Source: Adiantum capillus-veneris (lineage: Eukaryota; Streptophyta; Polypodiopsida; Polypodiales; Pteridaceae). Taken from it: a stretch of DNA of 64,000 nucleotides. How positions within the stretch are numbered: position 1 is the stretch's first letter; each line of letters starts with the position of its first letter. Made by a program: the position numbers and the translations under genes. The stretch covers positions 3,930,501 to 3,994,500 of the forward strand of contig CM043942.1 in NCBI GenBank assembly GCA_014529385.2. Direction: 5' to 3'. Below, piece after piece: positions 14,525 through 27,301 of the stretch. The notes below the pieces were generated by a model, which was not told the DNA's origin, did no database searches, and was given only the letters and a program-made list of their open reading frames with translations.

Positions 14525-17500
14525 GGTTAAGCCTTTCTATATAGCAACTGATTTAGGGCCTGAAGAAGAAGAAATGCTAACACAACTTCTCAAGAATTAT
14601 AAAGATGTGTTTGCATGGTCTTACAAATACCTCAAGGGATTTGATCCATCAATATGCCAACATACAATACAGTTAAAATCAAATGCCAAACCAAGCAAAC
14701 AGTGTCCAAACAAATCAAAGAAGAGATTGACAAGCTGAAGGATGCCGAATTCATCTACAAAATCGAGCATACAGATTTGGTGTCACCCATTGTGGTTGTC
14801 CCCAAAAAGAACGGAAAGTTGCATGTGTGTGTGTGAACCTCAAAAAGGTAAATTTAGCAACAATAAGGGATAATTATCCCTTGCCAATCACAGAACATGT
14901 GCTTGAGAGGGTAGCGGGAAAACAGGCCTATCTATTTTTGGATGGGTTTTTGGGGTACAACCAATTGGAAATTGCAATAGAGGATCGACATAAAATCACA
15001 TTTGCCACAGAATGGGAAATATATGCGTATAGAGTTATGCCTTTTGGCCTAACCAATGCCCCAGCCACCTTCCAAAGGTTAATGACTCATGCATTCAAAG
15101 AATACCTATGAATATTCTTAGAAATATATATGGATGATCTCTGTGTCCACTCTCTTATTTGAGAAGAAGACATTGACCATTTAGAAAAGGTATTTGAGAA
15201 GTGCAGAACATATCGAATCTGTCTCAACCCGGAAAAGTGCATTTTTATGGTACAGCAACGCCGCATCTTAGGACATATTCTCTCAAGAAATGGCATAACC
15301 ACTGACCTAGACAAAATTAGAGTCATAGCAGACTTGCACAGGCCTACTAATGCCAAACAAGTACAATCTTTCATGGGACACTGCGGATATTATCGAAGAT
15401 TCATATATATGTATGCGGTCATTGCACGACCACTATATCGCTCAGTTTCAATTGGACTGAGGAGTGTGAAACTTCATTCAAAAAGCTTAAGGAAACCCTT
15501 GTATCAGCACCTGTACTTAAAGCACCAGATTGGGAAAAGATATTCCATGTTCACATTGATGCCTCCGCATATGCAATTGGGAGTATTCTAGCTCAACCTG
15601 GAGACGGAACAATGGATTTTCCAGTTTGTTATGCGAGCCAACAACTAAATAGTGTGGAAAAGAACTATACCACCACTGAAAGAGAGGGATTAGGAATGAT
15701 ATATGCTGTAAGAAATTTTGGCAATATCTCCTTGCAAACAAATTTTTGTTCTTCACAAATCACCAAGCTCTTATGTATCTAGTAAATAAACCATGCAATA
15801 GTGGGAGAATTGTACGTTGGTTTATTATATTGCTAGAGTCTGACTTCACAGTGGTAGTAAAAAAAGGTAAAACTCATCTACAAGCTGATCATCTTTCAAG
15901 GCTACAAAACGGGGAAGCTCCTGAAGGAGTCGATGATGACATACATGATGCTTATCTTTTCAATATTGAAATGATACCCAAATGGTCTCAGAAAATTGTT
16001 AGCATTCTTTCCTTTGGAGGTAGATTTGATAAAAAGGAAGAGGGATCCAAACAACAAACATTTCGACAAACAAAAAACTTTCAATTGATTTCGCGACGAT
16101 TATACCATCTAGGCTGGGACAAAATTCTACGATTATGTATAAATCCAGAGGAATTCGAGTGTTATCTTGAGGAAGCACATGTCCGAAACTCCGCATTTCA
16201 TTGTTCAACAATGAAAACACACCAAAGATTGAAACACTTAGGAGTATATATGGCCAACTATGTATGCTGACACACATGCTTATGTTAACAAATGTATTAT
16301 ATGTAGTGCCAAACGGCTGGTGGATCACACGACATTGTTCTAGGTAACCATTGCACCTGCATGGAGTCAATATATCATTGATTTCTTAACAACAAGGACA
16401 TTTCTTGAAAACATAACAAAAGCACGACAAAGGGCTATAGAGTTGGAGGCTCGAGACTTTAATTTAATTGAAAATCAACTCTACAAGCGAGGAAAGGACA
16501 ATCAACTTAGAATCTGTGCAAGTGAAAGTGAATACCTGCTGATTCCAAAACACGCACATGGAGGAATAAGTGGCAGCCATTTTTCAGGCGATAAGACAGC
16601 AAAAATTGTCTTAACCGCGGGGATATGGTGGCCTACATTGCACATGGATGCCGAGGAATTTGTAAAGTGTTGTGACGCATGTCACCGCACTTAAGTGCCG
16701 ATAAAAAGAGATGAGATGCCACTACGGCCAATGATAGGAGCACGAGCATTTGCAAAATGGGGAATTGATTTTGTGAGGCCTATTTCACCCCCTGCGTATC
16801 GCACCCATACCCAATATATCATCGTGGCTACGGACTATCTCACAAAATGGGTTGAAGCCAAAGCGACACAAAGAGCAGATGCAAGGACCACTGTACAATT
16901 TTTGTATGCGAATTTCTTTGTAAGATACGGATTACCAATAGAAATAGTCAGTGATCGAGGAGCACATTTTCTTAATGAATTCATTGAATACCTGCTAGAG
17001 GAATTCATGGTCATACATAAAAAATCTGCTCCATATCATCCACAAGAAAATGGACAAGCTGAGGCCACAAATAAAACCCTATGCACTGTTTTGACTAAAA
17101 TTGTATCAGAATCAGGGGCAGACTGGGATCAACAATTACACTCAACACTATGGGCATACAGGGTAGCTTATAAAACATCAATTGGAACAACACCATACAA
17201 CATGGTGTTTGGTCTAAATGCTATATTACCCATAGAGTTTTCGATTCCAACTCTACGAGTGGCAAAAAGCTTAGAATGGACAAGGCCATGAACTCTCTTC
17301 AAGAATAAATGATCTTGAAAAAGCTAGATGATCTTTGACTGAGAGCTGTAGCTTTGATCTATGCTAAGAAGAGAAGACAAAAGGAGTTTTTTGGCAAGCA
17401 TGTGCGCATGAAAGATTTTAAAACAGGTGATTATGTACTTGTTTACACTTTGAAGCAACATGACAAAAAACTTAAAAAGCGAGGGATGGGACCCTTTGTG

Positions 17501-18118
17501 ATTAGTGACTTATCACAAAGCGGAGCCGTCAAACTTGCGACATTGGAAGGTGAAGAAATGCCAAATTGGATTAGTGGGTGTCGATTAAAAAAGTATCATT
17601 TACCACTAACACAGGATATGCTTCAACAAATTCATCATGAAAAACAACGGACAAAGGAGAAACAGAGGGTAAAAGAAGAAGCACAAGCAGAAGCAAAAGA
17701 ACGCATTGCAAAAAGAAAGCTTCTACGACTGCAACAACAAATTGGATCACCATTGAAAGTAAATTCTATTCGATTAACAAATTTTAATGAAGACACAGTG
17801 GATCCAATAATTGCAATCAAAGTGGGTAGCAACCAAGTTGACTCGACGGCATTGCTTGATTCAGGAGCTCAAGAAAATCTGATTTCTTGCAAATTATATA
17901 AACAGCTCAAGCTCGAAGAACAACTCCATCCTACTCAACAAGCACTGGAAAGCAGTACATCACATTCATTAAGCATGTTGGTCAGGACGATATTGCATGT
18001 ACAAATACATCAATATGTTTATCCACACAAGTTTTATGTGGTTGAGGATGCAAGCACACTACATCCAATGTTGTTGGGACAACCATGGCAGAAAGAGTAT
18101 AATGTGCAGATAGATTGA
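14525..18118 (+). pseudogene. Gypsy pol: RT, RNase H, double-zinc integrase, second protease (broken)
   Basis: Matches the intact G4 pol nearly throughout. RT shows VSPIVVVPKKNGK, FLDGFLGYNQL, the MPFGLTNAPATFQR block and the YMDDL catalytic motif near 15129. RNase H follows at about 15.55-15.9 kb. Two integrase HHCC modules lie at about 15.97-16.3 and 16.35-16.69 kb, and the catalytic core (16695-17291) keeps the D, D and E residues. From 17354 one frame runs from the integrase C-terminus straight into a retropepsin-like domain (ALLDSGAQ ... LLGQPWQ). Damage includes a GT-repeat frameshift near 14830, stops at 15109 and 15160, a frameshift near 15440, and a TAA in place of a codon at 16692. 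There is no gag upstream. Confidence 0.85.
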
Positions 18119-18940
18119 AGTTCGAATACGGTCAACATTCAACAAGCACAACAACACCAAGTGGTAGCATTTGCTCAGACAACCCGGAAGAACCAGATAA
18201 AGGTGCCACAATCACTTGATAAAGAGCAAAAAAGATGGGTGCCACTTAACCAGCAAAAGATACCTACGAAGGATAACCAGGAAATTGCCCACCTTATTCA
18301 ATCAAAAAATGAGACACCACAGGCGACAATGAATAGATCAAGGTCAACAATACCCAACCAATAGGTATGGGTACGGAATGATGGAAGTGAACGAGCCTAC
18401 AAACAACAATGCAATAGCAGACAACCTCCAAAAAACAATGTTAAACAAACACCGAATAGGGTCATAAAACAGACCTAGATACCGAAAAACATTCTCAATC
18501 GCCAACTACATGAGACATGCATTTGGATCCCCAAAGCAATGCTACAGGAACTCCCTTCAGTACAAGCAACACAAGCAGCCAGACAATCACTAAATCCGAC
18601 ATCAACAAACCGATCTATGTGGGTGCCGATCAAAAGAACCGCAATACCAACCAAAAAAGAGGCCATAAACCTACAAATGCCTCCAAATCAAAGCCACAAA
18701 TGGCAATCAGAAGAAAAAAAGATTATGGCCACATCATCCATATCTACAGTAGCAGCAAACCAAGCCACTTTCGCAAAGAAGACGATCAAACAACGAGCGG
18801 CAGAATTACAACTTTTAATTGCAAAGAAAATATGCCAACCAAACCAGGAACAAACAAGAAACCTCGACGTCGAATGCCAATAAGCATCTTGCTTATTCCC
18901 TCCTCTCGCACCGCATTAATTTTACCATGCATTGACTGAG
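18119..18940 (+). pseudogene. WVPK-repeat tail of the gypsy polyprotein (broken)
   Basis: Continues in frame after a TGA at 18116. It contains repeated tryptophan motifs: RWVP, VWVR, a TAG-IPK where W is expected (TGG to TAG), IWIPK and MWVP, in a Q/N/K/T-rich, low-complexity chain. The end, with KQRAAELQLLIAKK, parallels KQRAALLERLLYHR at the end of the G4 tail. Several stops. Function unknown; the tail follows the post-integrase protease in both copies. Confidence 0.65.
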
Positions 18941-20569
18941 TATGCATCAGGTAGGGCCACGTTACAAGGCCGCGCATTAGCCCAATTTTAACCCATGCAT
19001 TGCACATACACCGAGGTGATACCTTGTCATTCAGGAGGACTCCGATTAAGAGGGGGGGAGGCATTCTCAATGCGAACCCGATGACCGTAAAAAGCAACAA
19101 AAAGGGCATGTTTTGACTATTTTTGAGGGGGTTTACGTTTGATTGTGAAATTTTTTGGACTAACCTAAGTACATATGCCCTTATATAACATTAATCTATA
19201 GATATATGAGGCCAAACGCCAAATTGAGGCCTATAGGTGTGTGTATATATGTATAATAGCCATTTTTCGGACAAAATGTTGATAAAACTGAGAAATCCGG
19301 CCATAAAAATTACATGTGAGTGTACATAGTGTGTCGGGGTTAAGTTTTTGATTTATTTTGATTTTTGGGGTTTTTTCGGATTGACTTGCTATTTTTCTTT
19401 TAATTTTACTAATTATTGGCAAAAAAACTTCAAAAATACAAAAAGCAGGTGAAATGCGAACGAAATGAAAAACAAAAAAGATGAGGATGATCAGTGACTA
19501 TAAGACAACCCAGGGTACAGTGTGGGTGCAATTATGAGAATGAAGCGGGAGGCGTGTTGTGGCCAGATTTTGACCGAATCGTCAAAATTCTCAGAAATTG
19601 GGCAAACGGAGTCCTAATGGAGAACTTTTCGAGTCTAAACCGCGTTTCACGAAAAGTTAGGAGCACATGTCAAATTTCATGAAAAATGGTTCTGGGACCC
19701 CCATTATAAGATTTTTTCACTCCACTTAGAGCTCATTTCTACAATTTCACTTGTGAGAGAGAGCTCTAGCCACCTAGAGCGCACAGGACTTCCTGCAGCA
19801 GCTGATACGCCGCGCACAGGCACCTAACGGCCACCAGATATGAGAGGTAGTCTCAGCACCTTATGCTCTTCGTGTATATTTGATGTTTTTTCGCCAAGAC
19901 TAGCATAGAACTCCAACGAGGTTTGCAGGGTAGAGGCCGGTGAGCATAGGTAGCCACCTAACTGCTAACCCAATACCAACAAGACTTCATAGGGGGTTTA
20001 CCCTAGCCTAGGAGACCAATCTTGGATGCCCAAAGGAGGCAAGAAAGCAACGGAAAAAACCCTGGCATCTCAAGCCCTGCAAGAGGCCACAAAGAGGACA
20101 ATTCGGCAAAAGTGGCCCGAATGATACCAAAAATCATGGGAAGGAGCTTCTCGACGAGCTCTATAAGACTACATAGGCCACATGGCCATAAGGAGACCCA
20201 AACAGGCCTAAGCTTTAGCAACGGCATCGGAAACGCAAAGCGTCACTTGGCTCTCACAGCCAAGCGAGACGTCCATTTGCCACCAAACTTCACAAGTGGC
20301 TTACCAAGGCCTTCAACAACCAAGTCCTATGGTGGTAGACCACTACAAATCATCGGGGACATGCAAACGCAATCATGGGCGCTTCTAGAGTGACAAATTG
20401 CCAAACAAAGATCAGGTGAAGCCAAAGCCAACAAGAACCACATGGCAAGGTTCCCCAAGGGTTCATGAAGCTATGATGGTCATCATCAAGAAATTCCATC
20501 ACGGAAAAGCGCTCCAAGAGTCAGAAATTGCCTCTGAGGCTCTGAAAGCCAAGAAGGGATTCTAACTAA
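18941..20569 (+). other. Conserved non-coding block between pol and accessory gene (host copy)
   Basis: A G-rich purine tract (AAGAGGGGGGGAGG) lies near 19049, like that at about 60810 in G4. The rest aligns with G4 60840-62330 over many short blocks: GCCCTTATATA, AAAGCAGGTGAAATG, a CAAACGGAGTCC block, GGAGCACATGTCAAATTT, GAGCTCATTTC and CAGA-ATGAGAGGTAG. No long frame is shared. The conserved TATA-like box (19178-19188) and short ATG frame would suit an internal promoter and leader for the accessory gene. The first insertion begins just after, at 20575. Confidence 0.6.
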
Positions 20570-20574
20570 CCATT

Positions 20575-21051
20575 TGTAGACGGCTGGATAATCACCATGT
20601 GGGAACGTGTTCTTAGAAGATGGGCAGCGAATTACTTAGTAATTACTAGAGTAATTACTACAGTAAACCCAAAGTGTATAAATAGGGCCCATTACATTAT
20701 TATCGGGTTGGCAATTGTTATCACTTGTATTAGCGCTTTGGGCTATAATTGTACTTGAGCATCAGTGGCAGTATTGTCGGCTGTACTTTCCCTCTGTAAT
20801 CATATTCGTTGTAATCTTGATCTGTAATCTCAATCCCGGCATATATTTCATTGATACTTACTTCTCGTCCAGTCTTCTGAATGTGAATCTGAACCTTATT
20901 AGAGTCTATAAGTCTGATTCTTATTTCAGTATCCACATTTCAGTCTAGTCTCTGATTTCTGTTCAGTCTGCTGTCTGAAATCTTCCCATACTAGTAGCTG
21001 AAATCCTTCAACACTGGAATTAGCTGTCTCAAGATATCAGCTCAAATTCCA
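20575..21051 (+). mobile_element. 5' LTR of the inserted gypsy element
   Basis: Starts TGTAGACGGCTGG and ends CAAATTCCA. A TATA box, TATAAATA, lies at 20677-20684. It is directly repeated at 31170-31619 with few substitutions. The sequence just inside (TTTTGGCGATCACGG) should be the primer site, but I could not assign its tRNA. Confidence 0.93.
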
Positions 21052-21124
21052 TTTTGGCGATCACGGTGGCTCGATCTGAAGCTCGTTGACTGAAAGACTC
21101 TTCTCCCAGTTGAAGTTTTCAGCA

Positions 21125-23055
21125 ATGGCACCAAAATCCAATCGTGGCCGGAAATCTACCATTCGTGTGGGCCCCATTACTGAGGATTCAGGAAGAGAGT
21201 CTGACCCCAAGCAAGAGAAAATGACTGACACTGAGGCTCGGGAGGAGCATAGTCAGGCTGATGCAGGACTCACAGCACTCCAGTCATTCTCGACGCCGAC
21301 AGAACGGGAAGCACGAAAGGCAAAGATTTCCAAGCATTCTCAGTCTCGCCAGAGAGATGAGCATATCTAGGGCAGAAAGGGAAGTCACCATACTTCTAGC
21401 ATACAAAACAGAGAAGATACTGATACTGAGACAGAGACAGAGATTGATTGGGATGCTGACACTGACAATTGCAAGAAGGCTCCCAAGCGTCATTCTGAAG
21501 CCAAGAAGAGAAGTGGTGGGATCAGCAGTAATCGAAATGATTACACGGCTTCCTTGAAGATTTCCTTTCCCATATTCAAAGGAGGGAAAAAGGATGATCC
21601 AGACGTTCACATACAAGCTTTCGAGCAGTATGCTGAACTAAAAAACATTAATGAAGATGATTGGGGGGAATTTTTTCCACAAACCTTGAAGGAGGCAGCG
21701 AGGAAATGGCCTTACCATTACCGTGCATGCCAGCTGAGATCATATAACAAATTACTTAAGGCCTTCAGGTTGGAATATTCTAAAAATCGAGGGGACGAGG
21801 ATATTCTCTGTGAATTGGATCATATCAAATAGAGGAATTTGTCAGTCCGCAGCTATGTAGAAAAGATAAAAGAGCTGACCAAGCAGTTGCAAGAACCGCC
21901 GTCTGAGAAGAGATTGAGGGCATGGTTTCTGAATGGGTTCAAAAGCAAGAAGCTTAGGGAACAAGAAGTACCAGCCCCTACAAAAAATTCAATGATCTAG
22001 TCCAAAGAGCATTAAAGCTGGAACAGCACGCTAAGAAAGAGAAGAGCCACAAGAAGCGAAGGACCATTAGCAGTAGCTCGGCTACTGAAGCTTCTGATTC
22101 CAGTGCAACGTCCAGCAGCTCCAATGAACGAACAAAGGAGAAATCAAAGAAGGGATCATGGACCAAGAAGATTGAAGAAATGGCTAGGCAGATTGCCGAA
22201 ATTAGCCCCACAAGACAGCCGATCCGAAAGATGGAGACTTGGTGTTCAAAATGTAAATCCAAGGACCACATCTCCACTGAATGTCCACAATGTACCTACT
22301 GCAAGGCCTTTGGTCACCTATGGAATAATTGTGGCATCATAATTCACCATTTTAAGAAAGGAAAGGATCTATCAGTGGTTGCATACACTGAACCAGTGAA
22401 GGTAGAACCAATCAAAGTATCTCAAGAGGAAAGACCAGGTACCAATGGTACTGGTCAAGGACGTAGCAGATACCAACCAGGAATGGGCAGAGGTAGAGGA
22501 AGAGGCAACTTCCAGACCAGGAGCATAAATTGCTATACCTGTGGAAAGTATGGTCATTTTGCAGCCCAATGTCCAGATGCACCGGTAACGACTGCTACTG
22601 AGGCTAAGGCACTAGAGCCAGTCCCAGTCAGGGTGGTTACCAGGAGCAAGGGAGCAATCATTGAAGAAATTCCAGACATTTCAGAAGTACCAGTCAATCC
22701 TAACAGCAGCAAGTGGGCTCAACAAAGGGAAGTTTGGAAGGACAAAGATAAAGAAAAGGTGGTAGATGAGTGGCAAGAGCAACAAGAACTAGCAGCTAAA
22801 ATCACAGAGGATTTAGCTAAGAAGCTGCCAAAGCAGCCAGAAAGTTCTGAAGCTAGAGTCATTCAGAAGATACCATCCCAATCGACTGATAAAGATCAGT
22901 CAGTACCGGCCATGACAGAGACCATGTTGGCTGTAGTACATGGACTAGCTGATGAAATGGGAGTGGATGGAAAGAGTAGAAGTACTACTAAAGAAGAATG
23001 GCAGTGTGAAGACACCAGTTCTTCAAGCTCTGACAATGAGTCTGACCAAGAGTGA
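21125..23055 (+). pseudogene. Gypsy gag with zinc knuckles (frameshifted)
   Basis: Starts at ATG 21125 (MAPKSNRGRK) with a basic/acidic leader to 21370. The retrotransposon gag core follows in other frames (21554-21832: FPIFKGGKKDDPDVHIQ, then W-x-Y-RAC). The nucleocapsid part, 22180-23055, has a C-x2-C-x4-H-x4-C knuckle followed by a related C-x2-C-x4-H-x4-C, and after a G/R-rich stretch a third, CYTCGKYGHFAAQC. Stops at 21368 and 21830 and two or more indels break it. Gag would package element RNA; not translatable as a whole here. Confidence 0.85.
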
Positions 23056-23067
23056 CAGGAAATTCAT

Positions 23068-23712
23068 GTGAAAATTTGTGATAGAATACAGAAGCTGACT
23101 GTAGAGCTGGAGGATATAAGAAAGACCTTGCCTGAGGTGGCCAACTTTATCAGACAACGTAGGAAGACTGAGGCAGAGGCCAGAACAGTGGACCTGACGG
23201 CTGTCCGGGATGATGAAGTTCAACTTATTCAGGTAGATTACAAGGTCATGAAGCAGTGGGAACCTCTCTCAAGCGTCATACTGGATGGAGGAGCAGGAGT
23301 CAACATAATGGGAGCCCATCTTCAGCAGAGAATGGGTATCACTAACATGAAACCAGCACCATTCAAAGTAAGAATGGCAGATCATCGAGTCGTACAGGCG
23401 ACGGGTATGATTGAAAACATGCAGATAAGAGTTGGGAGGGAGAAATTCAAAACTAGTTTCCTAGTCTTGGATGTGCAGGGAGCATATGGAATGCTACTAG
23501 TCTGCCCATGGTTAAGAACAACACATGTTGTTCATGACTATGCAAACCAAACTTTGACCATAGAAGGGGCCAGTGGCAGAATCAAAATCCAGACCAACAA
23601 CACCAGGAGCTCAAAAAAGGAACTGAGGCCAAAGGAGTTGTGTCAAAAATACAGAGCCAAGAAAATTGAGCGAATGCTAGCAGCTACTATGAACATATTT
23701 CATTTTGCATAA
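23068..23712 (+). pseudogene. Retropepsin-like protease region
   Basis: A 214-residue frame with the aspartic protease signature VILDGGAGVNIMG (D-G-G instead of the usual D-S/T-G), a central strand region and a CPWLRTTHVVHDYANQTLTIEG end that parallels the LGRPFM...HDW segment of plant gypsy proteases. It follows gag after a TGA at 23053 and is in a different frame from pol. Confidence 0.8.
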
Positions 23713-23718
23713 ATCGAT

Positions 23719-26700
23719 TTGAATGCAGTCCTGCTGAACAAAGAGCAAGCTGACAAGCAGAAGAGACAATTCCATGATCAGTTTACTGAAGTCAATGCAG
23801 GGGAGAGAACAGTTCGGCTAACTGGAAGAATGGAGGAACCAGCTGATACTGGTATAATGGAAGAACCAGTATGTTCTGAAGAGTACCCACTGGCTCAGAA
23901 TAATGATTCAGAAATGAATGGACCTTCTTGGGACTACGCTGAAGAATCGACCAAACGAAAAGGAGGCAGACCAAACTAGTTGCTTCCAGACGATCAGGAA
24001 GTAGAGGAGTGGAACCTGGGATCATAGGAAAATCCCAGAATGATCAAAGTCAACAAGCACCTCAAACCGGCAATGAAGGAAAAAGCACGAAAAATGTTCC
24101 AGAACTATAAAGATGTGTTTTCCTGGGAACATATAGATTTGAAGGGAGTAGATCCTTAAGTCTGTCAGCACCGAATACCTCTGAAACCGGATGCTAAGCC
24201 AGTAAGATTGCAAAGATACCGGATGAACCTCAACTATGCAAAGAAGTTCAAGGAGGAGATTGATAATCTTCTCAAGGCTGGGTTCATTACGGAAGTAGCA
24301 AGCAGGGATTGATTATTTCCCATAGTCGTCGTTCCTAAGAAGAATGGGAAATTAAGAGTCTGTGTCGACTATAGGAAACTAAATGCCCAGACTATTAAGG
24401 ATCCATTTCCCTTACCTTTAACTGATATGTTGCTTGATGAGATCGCAGGATATGAGATGTATAGCTTCATGGATGGTTATAGCGGCTATAACCAGTTACA
24501 GATCGCTCCTGAAGATAGGACCAAGACCACTTTCATCACTGAGTGGCGAGCATTCATGTATCTGGTGATGCCTTTTGGCCTGTGCAATGCACCAGCTACT
24601 TTTCAGCGGTGTATGATGGAGATGTTTCATGAATTTCTTCATCGGTTCCTCGCCATTTTCATGGATGACTTCACTGTCTATTCAGATGAGGAATAGCACC
24701 TTTTATTCCTAGAGATGGTTTTTAAATGCTGTCAGGAGAAGAGGATTTGTTTGAATCCATTCAAATCTGTATTTCTGGTTTGGAAGGGACATCTACTAGG
24801 ACATGTGGTTTCCCGCAATGGAATAGAGATGGCCAATGACAAAATACAGTGTGTCCAGCAAGCTAAAGCACCCAGAACTGCTTCAAAGTTGAGTTCTTTC
24901 TTGGGTTATGTGAATTTCTATAGAAGATTTGTGCACAAGTTTGATTCTCAAGCAGTACCACTATATGAGCTTACAAAGAAGACCAGTAAGTTCAACTGGA
25001 CTGCTGAGTGTGAGGAGAGTTTTCAGAATTTGAAAAAAGCCATTACCAGTAAACGAGTCCTTAGGCAGCCGAATTGGGATATTATTTTTCATGTACATGT
25101 AGATGCTTCAGGATTGGGAATGGGGGCAATATTAGCCCAGCCAAATGGCAGAACAGACTATGGTCTATTTTGCTAGTCGCAGATTCAGTCAGGCTGAACA
25201 AGTCTATACGACTACTAAAAGAGAAGCTCTCGGAATGGTTTTTAGCGCTACGAAGTTCAGGCATTACCTATTGGGGAAGTTATTCCATTTTTATGTGGAT
25301 CATCAAGCTCTTCTATTTCTGATTAACAAAGTTATTATTCAAGGCAGGCTGATAAGATGGATGATGTTCCTTATGGAATTTGAATTCAGAATTTTCCATA
25401 AGCCTGGCCGAAACCACTGTGGAGCTGACTTTCTTTCTAGAAGTATGGAGGGATATTCAGAATCACATCTGAGAGATGAGCCAGTCGATGCTGATTTATT
25501 TCAGTTAGAAGTAGAAGAATCATTGGATCCCGAATGGTATGATATTTATCAATTCCTTTCCCAAGGTGCCTTTCCAGAGGATTGGAAACAGAATCAGAAG
25601 AAAGCTCTGATCATAAAAAGCCTGAAATTTACCATCATCGGAGGAGTACTTTATCGACTAGGTGTGGATGGTATACTTCGACGATGTGTCCCTATGGAAG
25701 GAAGAATGCAAGTGATTTCAGAAGCGCATAATGGTGAGTCTGGTGGACACTTTTCCAACGAAGTGACCTACAAGAAGATTCTGCAAGCAGGTCTGTGGTG
25801 GCAAACACTGATTGCTGATGTCAGAAGTTTTTGTAAAACTTGTGACATATGCCAAAGAATGGACCGACCAATAGCTTCAGACATGACTCCCTTAATGCCA
25901 ATACAACCATTGGGAGTATTCATGAAATGGGGACTGGATTTTATGGAACCTTTTAAGAAGGTGACTCCCAGGAAGAACAAGTACATCGTAATGGCTACTT
26001 GTTATGTTACCAAGTGGGTTGAAGCTAAGACTCTTCCTGACAACACAGCCAAGTCAACTGCAAGGTTTCTGTTTGAGAATATGGTATGCCGATATGGATG
26101 TCCAGTAGAAATTGTGACCGATCAAGGAACACATTTTATCAATGATACTATGGAAATCCTATTGGATATGCTTTCAGTCAAGCATCGGAAATCTACTCCT
26201 TACTATCCTAGATGCAATGGACAGGCTGAAAGTAGCAACAAGACAATAAAGACTATTCTCAATAAGGTGGTGCAAAAGAAACCAAACCAGTGGGATTTGA
26301 AGCTTCAGACTGCTCTATGGGCTTATAGGACAGCTTATAAGGTAACTAGTGGAATGACACAATTCATAATGGTGTATGGTACTGAAGTTGTGGTTCCAAT
26401 GGAGTTTGTAATCCCCATTTTGAGAATGGCTGTGAAGTATGGATTAGACTTCAACCATAATCTTAAGAGAAGGCTGGATGAACTGATGCAATTAGATGAA
26501 CTCAGGCAAAGGGCTATATTGGAACAAGAAATTGTTCAGCAACGAAGGAAGCACTGGCATGATTGCCGAATTAAAGTTCGAGAATTCCAGAAAGGAGACT
26601 TAGTGCTTCTATATCAGTCTAGATTGGGTCCAAAGAAGCCGAATTTGAAGATTTCCTGGGCAGGACCTTTTGAGGTTGATTGGGTCTTCTCCAATGGCAC

Positions 26701-27139
26701 AGTCAGATTGAAAGATTTATTTGGACTGATGTTGTCGGGAGTGTATAATGGAGCCAAGATCAAGCTCTATTATTTAGAGACCAGAGAAACTGGGTTAGAA
26801 CAAGGAACTAAGGAACTAGAGGTTGTTGATCCAGAGATACCGGAATCAGATATTTTGGGACTTTTTCATGTGCAACCAGTTCCAGATTCAGAACCAGTAC
26901 AAGAAGGACCAGATCAGTCTGATCTTAGAATCAGTACCAGTATGGTTGCACCAGACTGGGAATCAGTTCAGTACCAGTATGGACACACTTTCCCAATTTT
27001 AAGCGCCCAACGGTCAAATGGCACGCCATTGGTAATTATTACAAGGATGGGTCGCAGTCTTGTCCAATGCATGTTTGCCACGACAGCAACGACGCACACA
27101 AGTCTAGGAGAGGCAAGTGGTGGAGCTTTTATGGCGTGA
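23719..27139 (+). pseudogene. Gypsy pol: RT, RNase H, single-zinc integrase
   Basis: A linker (23719-23979) is followed by RT from about 24040: VVVPKKNGKLRVCVDYRKLN, FMDGYSGYNQLQI, MPFGLCNAPATFQR and the catalytic FMDDF near 24660. RNase H starts at HVHVDASGLGMG (25090). The 664-residue frame 25145-27139 covers the end of RNase H (TTTKREALGMVF), one HHCC zinc module (AH-x6-H ... C-x2-C near 25.73-25.86 kb) and an integrase core with WGLDF, TDQGTHF and NGQAESSNK (D, D, E present), then a C-terminal domain without a chromodomain. Stops near 24157, 24310 and 24694 and a frameshift near 25165 inactivate it. Confidence 0.88.
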
Positions 27140-27301
27140 ACACGTATAATCGTCAGGAGAGTTAGCATTTTTCCCCATAAATCTCCTGCGCGACGCTTTC
27201 CTCCTGTCAACCATTCGCCATCGCCAAGCTCCGAGGTTTCTTCACTATAGCCGCAAACTTCGACCTCTGACGAGACAGCTGACTGTCAGACAGTCTTACC
27301 A

